Below, one piece after another: positions 1-7,810 of a DNA stretch of 10,657 nucleotides. Made by a program: the position numbers and the translations under genes. The DNA is taken from the NCBI GenBank assembly GCA_017543415.1, contig JAFYGD010000038.1, positions 1 through 10,657 of the forward strand. Direction: 5' to 3'. Source of the stretch: Eubacterium sp. (GTDB lineage Bacteria; Bacillota; Clostridia; Oscillospirales; Acutalibacteraceae). The notes beneath the pieces are model-generated. The model ran no database searches. It saw only the letters and a program-made list of their open reading frames with translations, and was not told the origin of the DNA. Positions within the stretch are counted from its first letter, which is position 1. Every line of letters begins with the position of its first letter.

Positions 1-603
1 GCGGTTGAGCTTTGTTATTGTATCAACAACCTCTTTTCTGCCGCTCGGGTCAAGCATAGCGGTTGGCTCGTCAAGTACAATACATTCAGGCTTCATAGCA
101 ATTATGCCCGCAACGGCAACCCTTTGCTTCTGACCGCCCGAAAGCCTGCTCGGAGCATGGTCTTTAAACTCATACATTCCCACAGTTTTAAGCGCTTCAT
201 CAACACGTTTTCTGCACTCATCGGAAGGAACTCCGAGGTTTTCCACACCGAAGGCGACGTCCTCCTCTACAATAGAGGAAACTATCTGATTATCGGGATT
301 CTGAAAAACCATTCCAACCCTTCGGCGTACGTCAAAGATACTTTCATCGTCTTTGGTTTCAATACCGTCAACCGTTACTGAACCCGCAGTAGGAAACAGT
401 ATGCCGTTAGTAAGCTTTGCGATTGTTGATTTACCCGAGCCGTTATGACCGAGAATAACAACAAAAGTGCCCTTTTCAATTTTAAGGTTAAAATCGTTTA
501 AAACGGGAATTTCCCTTGTTACCTCTTCACCGTACGGATTATCGTCCGGTGTTTCCTGAACAAAATAGGAAAAGCTAACGTCTTTAAATTCAATAATATC
601 CAT
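1..603 (-). CDS. ecfA1: Energy-coupling factor transporter ATPase EcfA1 (C-terminal part missing)
   Basis: ATP-hydrolysing subunit of an ECF-type importer, which pairs with EcfA2 and the membrane protein EcfT to power uptake of vitamins or metal ions through exchangeable S components. It acts on the inner face of the membrane. The 201 visible residues hold Walker [10 protein letters not shown] (52-60), the Q-loop VFQNPDNQ with Gln101, the ABC signature LSGGQKQ (154-160) and Walker B CIVLDEP (174-180) followed by the D-loop Asp185. The switch histidine and the rest of the C-terminus lie beyond the window. The VFQNPDNQ and DPSGR forms are typical of CbiO/EcfA. The stretch between the first strand and Walker A (about residues 14-33) is longer and more acidic than I would expect for the family. 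The ATG lies one base after the upstream methyltransferase stop and has only a weak GGATG ribosome site, so translation is probably coupled. EcfA1 rather than EcfA2 is my reading from the motifs. Confidence 0.9.
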   Translation of the reverse strand, partial: MDIIEFKDVSFSYFVQETPDDNPYGEEVTREIPVLNDFNLKIEKGTFVVILGHNGSGKSTIAKLTNGILFPTAGSVTVDGIETKDDESIFDVRRRVGMVFQNPDNQIVSSIVEEDVAFGVENLGVPSDECRKRVDEALKTVGMYEFKDHAPSRLSGGQKQRVAVAGIIAMKPECIVLDEPTAMLDPSGRKEVVDTITKLNR

Positions 604-604
604 T

Positions 605-1471
605 TTATTTCATCCATATTGCCGTTGCGCCGCAGGGCAGAACTCCGCCGCTTGCTGTTACGGGCAGACCGATTTCGTCCGCTGTTACCGAACCTCCGCG
701 CTTATTAACAACAATATCATCAAGTATGTATTTCATTACAGAAGCAGAAAGCCCTGTAGTATAAGAATTCAGTATTACGGCAATAGGCTCATCCGAAAGC
801 ACCTTTTCAACGGTAAGCATAAAATCGTAAAGGCTGTCCTCAAGATGCCAGACCTCGCCTTTAGGTCCTCTGCCGTATGAGGGCGGGTCAAGAATTACTA
901 TATCATAGCTGTTACCCCTGCGGATTTCACGCTGAACAAATTTAAGGCAATCATCAACAATCCACCTTACGTCGCCGTCTGCAACGCCGCTTGCCTGTGC
1001 GTTTTCCTTTGCCCACTGAGTCATGCCCTTTGAAGCGTCAACATGAACAACGCTTGCACCTTCCTTAAGGCAGGCAACGGTTGCGCCGCCGGTATAAGCG
1101 AAAAGGTTCAGCACCTTTACCTCTTCCCTGCCGCTGTTTTTTATAAGGCCTCTTACAAAGTCCCAGTTTACAGCCTGCTCGGGGAAAAGACCTGTATGTT
1201 TAAAGCCCATTGTTTTGATATTAAAGGTTAAATCCTTATATCTTACCTGCCATGCAGGGGGTACTCTTTTGAACACGCGCCACTTGCCGCCGCCCGTTCT
1301 GGAACGGATATACTGAGCTGATGGCTGCGCCCAGAGGCGATGGGCTTTTTCACTTTTCCAAATTACCTGTGGGTCAGGGCGGATAAGGATTTCCCTTGTC
1401 CACCGTTCAAGCTTTTCTCCGCCGGAGCAATCAATAAGCTCGTAATCCTTCCATTCATCTGCAACACGCAT
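605..1471 (-). CDS. Class I SAM-dependent methyltransferase, RlmI-like
   Basis: Predicted S-adenosylmethionine-dependent methyltransferase of the Methyltrans_SAM family, related to the catalytic domain of the 23S rRNA cytosine methyltransferases RlmI and RlmK. In 288 residues I see SAM-binding motif [10 protein letters not shown] (121-129), the motif II acidic end VVHVDAS (141-147) and the catalytic motif DPPSYGRG (195-202). The family-typical KHTGLFPEQ lies just before the fold (91-99). The N-terminal 80 residues are not the PUA domain of full-length RlmI, so the RNA target cannot be assigned. The ATG shares one base with the glmM stop (TAATG) and the nearest purine-rich site is about 12 bases upstream, which suggests translation by re-initiation after glmM. 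The stop is one base from the ecfA1 start. Role in the cell: probably rRNA base methylation, by inference from relatives. Confidence 0.85.
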   Translation of the reverse strand: MRVADEWKDYELIDCSGGEKLERWTREILIRPDPQVIWKSEKAHRLWAQPSAQYIRSRTGGGKWRVFKRVPPAWQVRYKDLTFNIKTMGFKHTGLFPEQAVNWDFVRGLIKNSGREEVKVLNLFAYTGGATVACLKEGASVVHVDASKGMTQWAKENAQASGVADGDVRWIVDDCLKFVQREIRRGNSYDIVILDPPSYGRGPKGEVWHLEDSLYDFMLTVEKVLSDEPIAVILNSYTTGLSASVMKYILDDIVVNKRGGSVTADEIGLPVTASGGVLPCGATAIWMK

Positions 1472-2823
1472 TATGACAATCTTTCCCTTACTACATCTGC
1501 AATATCATTTCCAAGGCGGGTAATATGGTCAATATCCTTACCTTCAAGCATTACCCTTACAAGCGGTTCCGTTCCGCTGACGCGAACAAGAACTCGTCCG
1601 TCACCCATAAGCTCCATTTCTGCCTTCTGGGTTGCGGCAATAATATATTCATCGTTGTTATACTTTGCTTTACCCTCGGGAGAAACTTTAACGTTGATAA
1701 GCACCTGAGGATAAACTGTCATTACGGAAGCAAGCTCGGAAAGCTTCTTTCCTGTTTTAACGATAGTTTTAATCAGCTGAACGCCTGTAAGCTCGCCGTC
1801 ACCGGTAGTTGCATAGTCAAGGAAAATAACGTGGCCTGACTGTTCGCCGCCGATATTGTAGCCGTCTTTAAGCATACGCTCAAGTACGTAACGGTCGCCT
1901 ACCGCGGTTCTTGCGCACTTGATGTCATTATCATCGCAGAATTTGAAGAAGCCCATATTACTCATAACGGTTACAACCGCAGTATCGTCTTTAAGGCTGC
2001 CTTCTTCCTTCATACGCTTTGAACAAATTGCAATTACCTTATCGCCGTCAACGAGCTCGCCGTTTTCATCAACTGCAAGCATACGGTCAGCGTCGCCGTC
2101 AAAGGCAAGGCCGAGGTCAAGAGACGCGGACTTAACAAATCTCATAAGCTCTTCGGGATGAGTTGAGCCGCAGTTATCGTTAATGTTAACGCCGTCAGGT
2201 GTATCAGACAGCATAATGCATTTTGCTCCTAGCGCAGTAAAAATATCTTTAGCGCAAACGGATGCAGAGCCGTTGGCGCAGTCAAGAGCGATAGTCATTC
2301 CGTCAAAGCGTACGTCGGTAGTTGAAACAACGTGCTCAATATAATCCTTAATAGCGTTTTTTGAAAACAGTCTGTTACCGACATCGCCGCCGGTTTTATA
2401 TTCGGGAATACGGCTATCATCAAGAATAATTGACTCAATTTCATCCTCAATTGCGTCGTCAAGCTTATAGCCTGTTTTCTGGAAAATCTTAATTCCGTTA
2501 TATTCACAGGGATTATGAGATGCTGAAATCATAATACCTGCTTCACATTCATATTTACCTACAAGGTATGCAACAGCGGGAGTTGGAACAATTCCTACAG
2601 AAAGAACGTTACATCCAACTGAACAGAGACCTGAAGTAAGAGCAGCTTCAAGCATGTCGCCCGACGCTCTTGTATCCCTGCCAATTAAAACAGTAGGCTT
2701 TGCGCTTTTTGCTTCCTCAAGTAATACAGTTGCAGCAGCGGCGCCGATTTTCATTGCAAGCTCGTTAGTTAAATCCTTATTTGCAATTCCTCTTACGCCG
2801 TCTGTTCCGAATAATCTACCCAT
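1471..2823 (-). CDS. glmM: Phosphoglucosamine mutase GlmM
   Basis: Cytoplasmic enzyme converting glucosamine-6-phosphate to glucosamine-1-phosphate, the step before GlmU makes UDP-GlcNAc for peptidoglycan. At 450 residues it is the normal length. The N-terminus MGRLFGTDGVRG is the family hallmark. The active-site loop ISASHNP puts the phosphorylated serine at Ser102, the same number as in E. coli. The Mg-binding loop DGDADR (242-247) carries Asp242, Asp244 and Asp246. The sugar-binding loop GGEQSGH is at 325-331, and the phosphate-binding loop RVSGTEPLVRVM at 414-425. All key residues are present, so the enzyme should be active. A good AAGGAG site lies 5 bases before the ATG, 9 nt after the ruvB stop. 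In many Bacillota glmM follows cdaA-cdaR; here it follows ruvB and neither gene is in the window. Confidence 0.97.
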   Translation of the reverse strand: MGRLFGTDGVRGIANKDLTNELAMKIGAAAATVLLEEAKSAKPTVLIGRDTRASGDMLEAALTSGLCSVGCNVLSVGIVPTPAVAYLVGKYECEAGIMISASHNPCEYNGIKIFQKTGYKLDDAIEDEIESIILDDSRIPEYKTGGDVGNRLFSKNAIKDYIEHVVSTTDVRFDGMTIALDCANGSASVCAKDIFTALGAKCIMLSDTPDGVNINDNCGSTHPEELMRFVKSASLDLGLAFDGDADRMLAVDENGELVDGDKVIAICSKRMKEEGSLKDDTAVVTVMSNMGFFKFCDDNDIKCARTAVGDRYVLERMLKDGYNIGGEQSGHVIFLDYATTGDGELTGVQLIKTIVKTGKKLSELASVMTVYPQVLINVKVSPEGKAKYNNDEYIIAATQKAEMELMGDGRVLVRVSGTEPLVRVMLEGKDIDHITRLGNDIADVVRERLS

Positions 2824-2832
2824 AATATCTCC

Positions 2833-3888
2833 TTATAAATCTAACTTTTGCTGTGTATCGTTTGCGTTGCCGCCGTTAAACGGTATTCCGAGATGCTGAT
2901 AACCCGCAGGGGTTACGCAGCGACCGCGCGGCGTTCTTGCAAGAAAGCCTATCTGCATAAGATAGGGTTCATATACATCCTCAATAGTTACGCTTTCCTC
3001 ACCGATTGCGGCAGAAATAGTTTCAAGCCCTACGGGACCGCCGTTATAATTTCTGACCATTGTCATTAACAGCCTTCTGTCAATAGCGTCAAGACCGAGT
3101 TCGTCAATTTCCATTGAAGCAAGCGCTTCGTTTGCAGCTTCGTCGGTAATAATGCCGTCGTACTTAACCTCTGCAAAATCACGCGCGCGTTTAAGCAGGC
3201 GGTTTGCAATACGCGGGGTTCCCCTTGATCTTCCTGCAATCTGAAGCGCGCCGTTATCGTCAATAGGAATATTGAGAATACGCGATGAGCGCTTAACAAT
3301 CTTTGCGAGCTCTTCTGGCTTATACATTTCAAGCCTTAAGATTACGCCGAAACGGTCACGCAGAGGAGCAGAAATCTGACCTGCGCGCGTTGTTGCGCCG
3401 ACAAGCGTAAACTTCGGGAGGCTCAACTGATAGCTTCTTGCGGAAGGACCTTTACCGATAATAATATCAATTTTACCGTCCTCCATAGCAGGATAGAGTA
3501 TTTCCTCAACCGTACGGTTAAGTCTGTGTATTTCGTCAATGAAAAGAACGTCTCCGCTTTCAAGGTTTGAAAGAATTGCAACAAGATCGCCCTGCTTTTC
3601 AATGGCGGGGCCTGACGTAATTCTGATATTTACGCCCATTTCGTTGGCAACAATTCCCGCAAGCGTTGTTTTACCGAGACCCGGAGGGCCGTAAAGCAGA
3701 ACGTGGTCAAGCGGTTCTCCCCTTTGCCTTGCAGCCTGAATATATACGTTAAGATTTTCCTTTGCCTTTTCCTGGCCGATATATTCGCTTAACTGCTTCG
3801 GACGGAGCGAGTTTTCTATTTCGTTATCTTCCGAGGTGTATTCGGGAGCGGAAAGCCTGCTCTCAAAATCCATTTCGTTTTCAATCAT
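2833..3888 (-). CDS. ruvB: Holliday junction branch-migration ATPase RuvB
   Basis: AAA+ motor that forms hexameric rings on DNA flanking a RuvA-bound Holliday junction and drives branch migration. In 351 residues the visible parts are: a variable acidic N-terminal tail (1-28), the family motif [12 protein letters not shown] (28-39), Walker A GPPGLGKT (67-74), Walker B LFIDEIH (115-121), sensor I GATTRAG (164-170), and SAPLRDRFG (173-181) with the arginine-finger region. A C-terminal winged-helix domain contains [10 protein letters not shown]. Length and motifs are normal. A GGTGAG site precedes the ATG; a second in-frame ATG at residue 6 is less likely because it lacks its own site. Gene order ruvC-ruvA-ruvB is a common Clostridia arrangement, here with all three subunits of the resolvasome together. 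Confidence 0.98.
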   Translation of the reverse strand: MIENEMDFESRLSAPEYTSEDNEIENSLRPKQLSEYIGQEKAKENLNVYIQAARQRGEPLDHVLLYGPPGLGKTTLAGIVANEMGVNIRITSGPAIEKQGDLVAILSNLESGDVLFIDEIHRLNRTVEEILYPAMEDGKIDIIIGKGPSARSYQLSLPKFTLVGATTRAGQISAPLRDRFGVILRLEMYKPEELAKIVKRSSRILNIPIDDNGALQIAGRSRGTPRIANRLLKRARDFAEVKYDGIITDEAANEALASMEIDELGLDAIDRRLLMTMVRNYNGGPVGLETISAAIGEESVTIEDVYEPYLMQIGFLARTPRGRCVTPAGYQHLGIPFNGGNANDTQQKLDL

Positions 3889-3916
3889 ATGTTCTCACCA
3901 AAATATAATATTATTC

Positions 3917-4522
3917 TTAAAGTTGCGCAGAAAGCTGTTTAAGCGCAAGCCTTATCATTTCGTCTACGGACAGCGATTTATCAAGAGCGCCGACTGCCGT
4001 TGCTGCATCGGAACGCTCGTAGCCGAGGGAAATAAGAACCTCAACCGCTTCGCTTGCATTTGAACTTGAAGCAACGGACTGAATGCCCTCAACAACGCTT
4101 GCAACACCGGAAGAACCGATACCCGCCATTTTATCCTTAAGCTCAAGAACAACACGCTCCGCTGTTTTTTTGCCAACGCCGTTAGCCTGTTGAATTGAAC
4201 GCACGTCGCCGCTTGAAACAGCGATAGAAAGCCTGTCGGGAGGTAAGGCGCTTAAAATAGCCATAGCTGCCTTAGGACCAACGCCGCTTACTGTAATAAG
4301 AAGCTTAAACGCTTCAAGCTCGCTTAACTCGTAAAAGCCGTAAAGGTCAATTGCATCCTCGCGTACAGCCATATGAGTAAAAAGATTTACCTCTTTACCT
4401 ACTGACGGAAGCTGACGCAGGGTTGTTACGCTGATAAAGCACTTGAAGCCTACTCCACCGCATTCAACGACTGCAAAGGCAGGGTCTGCATAGCTTAAAA
4501 CACCTTTTACATTGTAAATCAT
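3917..4522 (-). CDS. ruvA: Holliday junction binding protein RuvA
   Basis: Tetrameric DNA-binding protein that holds the four-way junction open and docks RuvB. The 201 residues show the three-domain plan: an N-terminal OB-fold starting MIYNVKGVL (1 to about 63), the helix-hairpin-helix pair around SGVGPKAAMAIL (79-90) and NGVGKKTAERVVLELKDK (114-131), then a serine/alanine-rich linker (about 135-155) and a C-terminal helical domain that contacts RuvB (about 155-201, with ISLGYE near its start). Length is normal. The start is two bases after the ruvC stop, and the GGTGAA ribosome site is formed by the last ruvC codons, so expression is tied to ruvC. A 28-nt gap separates it from ruvB. Confidence 0.97.
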   Translation of the reverse strand: MIYNVKGVLSYADPAFAVVECGGVGFKCFISVTTLRQLPSVGKEVNLFTHMAVREDAIDLYGFYELSELEAFKLLITVSGVGPKAAMAILSALPPDRLSIAVSSGDVRSIQQANGVGKKTAERVVLELKDKMAGIGSSGVASVVEGIQSVASSSNASEAVEVLISLGYERSDAATAVGALDKSLSVDEMIRLALKQLSAQL

Positions 4523-4524
4523 AA

Positions 4525-5043
4525 TTATTCACCAAACTGTTCTTTAATCATAGAGTTGAGCCTGCCGATGGATGAACCGCTTGTATGCGCATGGCAGATT
4601 GCCATTGCAAGTGCGTCCGCAGTATCGTCCGGCTTTGGAACGGATTTTAAACCGAGGATATTTTTTGTCATTTCCTGCACCTGCTTTTTTTCAGCTCTGC
4701 CGTATCCGGTAACGGACTGCTTAACCTGAAGCGGCGTATATTCAAAAATATCCCTGCCGTACATCTGGGCTGCAAGAGTAATAACTCCCCTTGCCTGTGC
4801 AACGTCAATAACGGTTTTCTGGTTTGAATTATAGAAAAGCTTTTCCATACTCATTGAGTCAGGCTTATACTTCTCAAAAAGATAGGACATATCATTGTAA
4901 ATGATTTGAAGCCTTTCGGGAAACGGAGTATTGGCTTCCGTTGTGATTGCCCCGTAACCAAGCACGTTAAACCTGCCGTTTACATATTCAATTACGCCCC
5001 AGCCTACTATTGCGTAACCCGGGTCAATACCTAAAACTATCAT
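4525..5043 (-). CDS. ruvC: Holliday junction resolvase RuvC
   Basis: Dimeric Mg-dependent endonuclease with an RNase H-like fold that makes paired nicks in Holliday junctions, completing recombination with RuvAB. In 172 residues I see the start MIVLGIDPGYAIVGWGVI with catalytic Asp7, Glu67 in SMEKLFY, and the C-terminal acidic pair Asp140 and Asp143 in KPDDTADALAMAICH. All four catalytic acids are present. The basic stretch VKQSVTGYGRAEKKQVQ (107-123) is the usual DNA-contact region. It is the first gene of the ruv unit. The start is set by family homology; the best purine-rich match AGGG is about 11 bases upstream, which is long. Another ATG 7 bases upstream is out of frame. Confidence 0.97.
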   Translation of the reverse strand: MIVLGIDPGYAIVGWGVIEYVNGRFNVLGYGAITTEANTPFPERLQIIYNDMSYLFEKYKPDSMSMEKLFYNSNQKTVIDVAQARGVITLAAQMYGRDIFEYTPLQVKQSVTGYGRAEKKQVQEMTKNILGLKSVPKPDDTADALAMAICHAHTSGSSIGRLNSMIKEQFGE

Positions 5044-5074
5044 ATGGCATACTACCCTATTTTATAATCGACTT

Positions 5075-5103
5075 ATTATAACACATATATAATTTAAATG
5101 CAA
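5075..5103 (-). promoter_or_regulatory. Predicted promoter of the ruvC-ruvA-ruvB-glmM unit (extended -10)
   Basis: Read on the minus strand, TATAAT at 5080-5075 is preceded by TG one base away (5083-5082), giving an extended -10. A weak -35 TTGCAT lies at 5103-5098 with a 17-bp spacer. Transcription would begin near 5068 and leave a leader of about 25 nt. It lies just beyond the terminator of the ilv unit, which fits the start of a new transcription unit. The surrounding AT-rich sequence contains other TATAAT-like matches, so the exact box is inferred. Confidence 0.6.
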
Positions 5104-5119
5104 TAAAATATATATTAAA

Positions 5120-5158
5120 TTAATATAAATAATGGGAACAGACAAGCTGTTCCCATTA
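5120..5158 (-). terminator. Intrinsic terminator of the ilvB-ilvN-unknown unit
   Basis: A perfect 12-bp stem pairs 5130-5141 with 5147-5158 (arms TAATGGGAACAG and CTGTTCCCATTA) around a 5-base loop. On the minus strand it is followed at once by TTTATATTAATTT. It starts 3 nt after the stop of the unknown gene. On the plus strand the following bases are not U-rich, so it acts in one direction only. Confidence 0.9.
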
Positions 5159-5161
5159 AAA

Positions 5162-5578
5162 CTAATTTACCTCAAACGGAATATTGTTTTCCTGACACCA
5201 GTCGATAGCGGTTTTAAGAAGAAAATGATTCTGAAAATCCTCAAAACCGTCCGAAAGGTGTTTATAAGCATTAAAGTATTTCCAGAAGGTTTCTATGTAA
5301 TCCTCATCGGGTACGGTTGCAAGCTTTTCTTTAAGCTTTTTAGTTCCTACCGCTTCGATATAAGCCTTTGCAAGTTCAATTCGGCTAACGCGGAAATAAG
5401 GAATATATCCGAGCGAGAGAAGAAATTCGGATTCGCTCAGGTTTTCAGGTCTTGCGATATCCGCAGTATGAGTTATATCACGAACGATAAAGCTCCTGAA
5501 AGAAAACCAGTACTGACCTTCTGCGCCCCAGCCTTTTTGAAGCGCGTCTGCATCAAGTTCAAAAACCATATTATCCAT
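5162..5578 (-). CDS. Unknown conserved-looking 138-residue protein, third gene of the ilvBN unit
   Basis: I do not recognise the family. The gene starts 14 nt after the ilvN stop with an AGGGGAA ribosome site and ends directly at the operon terminator, so it is very likely co-transcribed with ilvB and ilvN and real. The product is soluble: no signal peptide, membrane segment or cysteine cluster. It is acidic and rich in aromatics, notably GWGAEGQYWFSFRSF (16-30), a charged middle with IELAKAYIEAVGTKKLKEKLA (67-87), and YIETFWKYFNAYKHL (94-108). The C-terminus is helical-looking and ends NNIPFEVN. No catalytic motif stands out. Base composition and codon style match the neighbours, so there is no sign of recent transfer. 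A link to branched-chain amino acid metabolism is only suggested by position. Confidence 0.85.
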   Translation of the reverse strand: MDNMVFELDADALQKGWGAEGQYWFSFRSFIVRDITHTADIARPENLSESEFLLSLGYIPYFRVSRIELAKAYIEAVGTKKLKEKLATVPDEDYIETFWKYFNAYKHLSDGFEDFQNHFLLKTAIDWCQENNIPFEVN

Positions 5579-5592
5579 ATCAAATTCCCCTT

Positions 5593-6108
5593 TTATTCAA
5601 GAATATCTTCGGTAAACGAGCCTTCGCCTCTCTGAAGCGAGGTAATACCGGTTCTTGCAAGCTCAACAATACCGAAATTTTTATAAAGATAATCTACAAA
5701 CTCATCAATGGTTTCACCCTTACCCGTAAATTCAAGAGTAACGGTTTCAAGTGAAATATCAAGAACTCTTGCGCCGTACTTTACATTAAATGCAAGCAGC
5801 TCGTTTTTTTCGGGAATGCCCTTTGCGGCAACCTTAACAAGCAAAAGTTCGGAGGAAACAGAGTTTTCATCAGTAAGTGACGAAACCTTTTTAACAATTT
5901 CAAGCTTTGAAAGCTGACGCTTAATCTGCCTGAAATTTTCAGGTTCCGTATTGGTTTCAATCGTCATACGCGAAAAAGCGCTGTCCTCTGTTTCGGAAAC
6001 CGTAAGGGAAGAAATATTATAGCCGCGCCTTGAAAAAAGGCTTGCGATACGCTGAAGTACACCGCTTTCGTTATCAACGAGAACGGATAAAACGAGTTTT
6101 TCTTTCAT
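5593..6108 (-). CDS. ilvN: Acetolactate synthase small (regulatory) subunit IlvN
   Basis: Regulatory subunit of acetohydroxyacid synthase; it raises activity of the large subunit and mediates feedback inhibition by branched-chain amino acids, usually valine. The 171 residues contain an N-terminal ACT domain (about 4-75; LSVLVDNESGVLQRIASLF, then RRGYNISSLTV with the ligand-site region, then a strand MTIET). A C-terminal domain (about 85-160) ends in the family-typical ELARTGI (149-155). Length is usual for the long bacterial form. The ATG is preceded by a strong AGGAGGT site at 6119-6113 that includes the ilvB stop codon, so the two subunits are made from adjacent, coupled cistrons. The feedback effector cannot be read from sequence alone. 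Confidence 0.96.
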   Translation of the reverse strand: MKEKLVLSVLVDNESGVLQRIASLFSRRGYNISSLTVSETEDSAFSRMTIETNTEPENFRQIKRQLSKLEIVKKVSSLTDENSVSSELLLVKVAAKGIPEKNELLAFNVKYGARVLDISLETVTLEFTGKGETIDEFVDYLYKNFGIVELARTGITSLQRGEGSFTEDILE

Positions 6109-6120
6109 ACGTACCTCCTA
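6108..6120 (-). promoter_or_regulatory. ilvN ribosome site overlapping the ilvB stop codon
   Basis: On the minus strand the ilvB stop TAG (6120-6118) supplies the first bases of the AGGAGGT ribosome site (6119-6113), and the ilvN ATG follows 4 bases later. Ribosomes ending ilvB therefore finish on the ilvN ribosome site, an arrangement expected to couple synthesis of the two subunits. Confidence 0.85.
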
Positions 6121-7779
6121 ATATTTAACAATAATATTATTATGATTTCCGCCGGGAGGAATCATAGGAAGAACTATACTTTCCGGGCTGATTCTGCAAT
6201 CGGCAAGAACCGGTCCGTCATATGAAAACATTTCATCAACAACGGAAGAAATATCGCAGTTATTATTAATTCTTACGGCTTTAACGCCAAACGCCTCCGC
6301 AACCTTTACAAAGTCGGTTTTTCTTCCCGGCTCAGTTTGTGAAAACCTTCCGTCATAAAACAGCTTCTGCCACTGACGCACCATGCCGAGAACCGTATTG
6401 TTCATTACAAAGATTTTAACAGGAACATTATACGATACGATGGTTGCAAGCTCGTTTAAATTCATATGAAAACCGCCGTCACCAACGAAAACAACTACCT
6501 GTGACGCGGGTTTACCGAGCTTTGCTCCTACTGCTGCACCGAGCGAATAGCCCATAGTGCCGAGACCGCCGGAGCTAAGGAAGGTACGGGGCTTTGAAAA
6601 CTTATAAAACTGGGCAGCCCACAGCTGATGCTGACCTACGTCGGTAACGATAATTGCATCCTCATTACAAAGCGAATTAATCTTTTCAATAAGCACTTGC
6701 GGATTAACATAATCGCCGAGCTGCGCCTGTTCAAAAGGCTCCTTCTGCATTTCTACAGAAGCCTTCCACTCGCTGTGGTCAAGCTGTTCAAGCTTACTTG
6801 TAAGGAGCGGTAAAACGTCCTTTAAATCGCCCTTCAAATGATAATTTGAAACGATATTTTTATCCATTTCGGCAGCGTCAATATCAATATGTAGTATTTC
6901 TGCATCGGGGGAAAATTCTTTTCTGCTTACCGCAACACGGTCGGAAAACCTTGCGCCGCAGGTAATTAAAACGTCACAGTCAAACGCGGCTTTATTGCAT
7001 TCGCATCTGCCGTGCATACCGATTAATCCGAGATGAAGCGGGTGGTTATAAGGAAAAGCGCCAAGTCCCATTAAAGTTGAAGCAACGGGGGCGTCAAGCT
7101 TTTCGGCAAACTTAATTAAATCCTCCCCTACATTGGAAGAAACAGCGCCGCCGCCAACATAAATAAGCGGTCTTTTTGCGTTTTTAAGAAGCTCGACTGC
7201 TCTGTTTACGGAATGCTCGCTCGGGAGAGGAATTTCCTTGGGTGTCTGTGCAGGCTCGGGCGTATACTCACACATTGCCGCCGTTACGTCTTTAGGTATA
7301 TCAACCATTACGGGGCCTTTCCTTCCGCTCATTGCAATTTTGAATGCGCGGCGGCTTGAGGGTGCTAAATCCTCAACATTCTTAACAAGGAAGTTATGCT
7401 TTGTAATCGGCATTGTAATACCTGTAATATCAACCTCCTGGAAGGTATCCCTTCCTATAAGGCTGTTGGAAACGTTAGCAGAAATTGCTACAAGCGGAAT
7501 ACTGTCAAGATAAGCTGTTGCGATACCGGTTACAAGATTTGTTGCACCGGGACCGGACGTAGCAAAACAAACACCCACCTTACCTGTTGCACGGGCATAA
7601 CCGTCTGCAGCGTGCGCCGCGCCCTGTTCATGTGAAGTGAGTATATGCTTAAAAGTATCGCCGTATTTATAGAGCTCATCGAAGATATTAAGGATTGTAC
7701 TTCCCGGATAACCGAAGATAGTATCAACGCCCTGCTCTTTTAAAGTTTCAAGAACTATCTGAGCACCGCTGAGTTCCAC
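6118..7779 (-). CDS. ilvB: Acetolactate synthase large (catalytic) subunit IlvB
   Basis: Thiamine-diphosphate enzyme condensing two pyruvates, or pyruvate with 2-oxobutyrate, in the first shared step of valine, leucine and isoleucine synthesis. In 553 residues: an N-terminal Pyr domain with catalytic Glu51 in SHEQGAAHAADGYARA, a central FAD-binding domain (about 190-340), and a C-terminal PP domain with the ThDP-Mg motif from GDG (433-435) to NN (460-461), followed by GMVRQWQ with Trp470 and a C-terminal LPMIPPGG. The start is GTG at 7779-7777: it gives the expected MELSGAQIVLETL start and has an AAGGGGA site about 8 bases upstream, while the nearby ATG is out of frame. Unusual features: YPGST instead of the common YPGGA (24-28), ANVSNSLIGRDTF (101-113) instead of GQVP-like, and a cysteine-containing HGRCECNKA (256-264). 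Assignment to the anabolic acetohydroxyacid synthase is supported by FAD-domain length and the ilvN partner. Confidence 0.97.
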   Translation of the reverse strand: MELSGAQIVLETLKEQGVDTIFGYPGSTILNIFDELYKYGDTFKHILTSHEQGAAHAADGYARATGKVGVCFATSGPGATNLVTGIATAYLDSIPLVAISANVSNSLIGRDTFQEVDITGITMPITKHNFLVKNVEDLAPSSRRAFKIAMSGRKGPVMVDIPKDVTAAMCEYTPEPAQTPKEIPLPSEHSVNRAVELLKNAKRPLIYVGGGAVSSNVGEDLIKFAEKLDAPVASTLMGLGAFPYNHPLHLGLIGMHGRCECNKAAFDCDVLITCGARFSDRVAVSRKEFSPDAEILHIDIDAAEMDKNIVSNYHLKGDLKDVLPLLTSKLEQLDHSEWKASVEMQKEPFEQAQLGDYVNPQVLIEKINSLCNEDAIIVTDVGQHQLWAAQFYKFSKPRTFLSSGGLGTMGYSLGAAVGAKLGKPASQVVVFVGDGGFHMNLNELATIVSYNVPVKIFVMNNTVLGMVRQWQKLFYDGRFSQTEPGRKTDFVKVAEAFGVKAVRINNNCDISSVVDEMFSYDGPVLADCRISPESIVLPMIPPGGNHNNIIVKY

Positions 7780-7810
7780 AAATTCATCCCCTTTTCAAAA
7801 TATCTACTGT

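Noticed and set aside
124..381. 85-codon plus-strand frame opposite ecfA1
   Set aside because: The minus strand here encodes intact ABC ATPase motifs; the plus frame is a by-product.
1340..1708. Plus-strand frame of 122 codons over the glmM/methyltransferase junction
   Set aside because: Serine-rich antisense translation of two clearly recognised genes.
5132..5635. 167-codon open frame on the plus strand
   Set aside because: It runs opposite the unknown gene and the end of ilvN, begins inside the terminator hairpin, and has no ribosome site; the minus-strand genes have good sites, spacing and a terminator.
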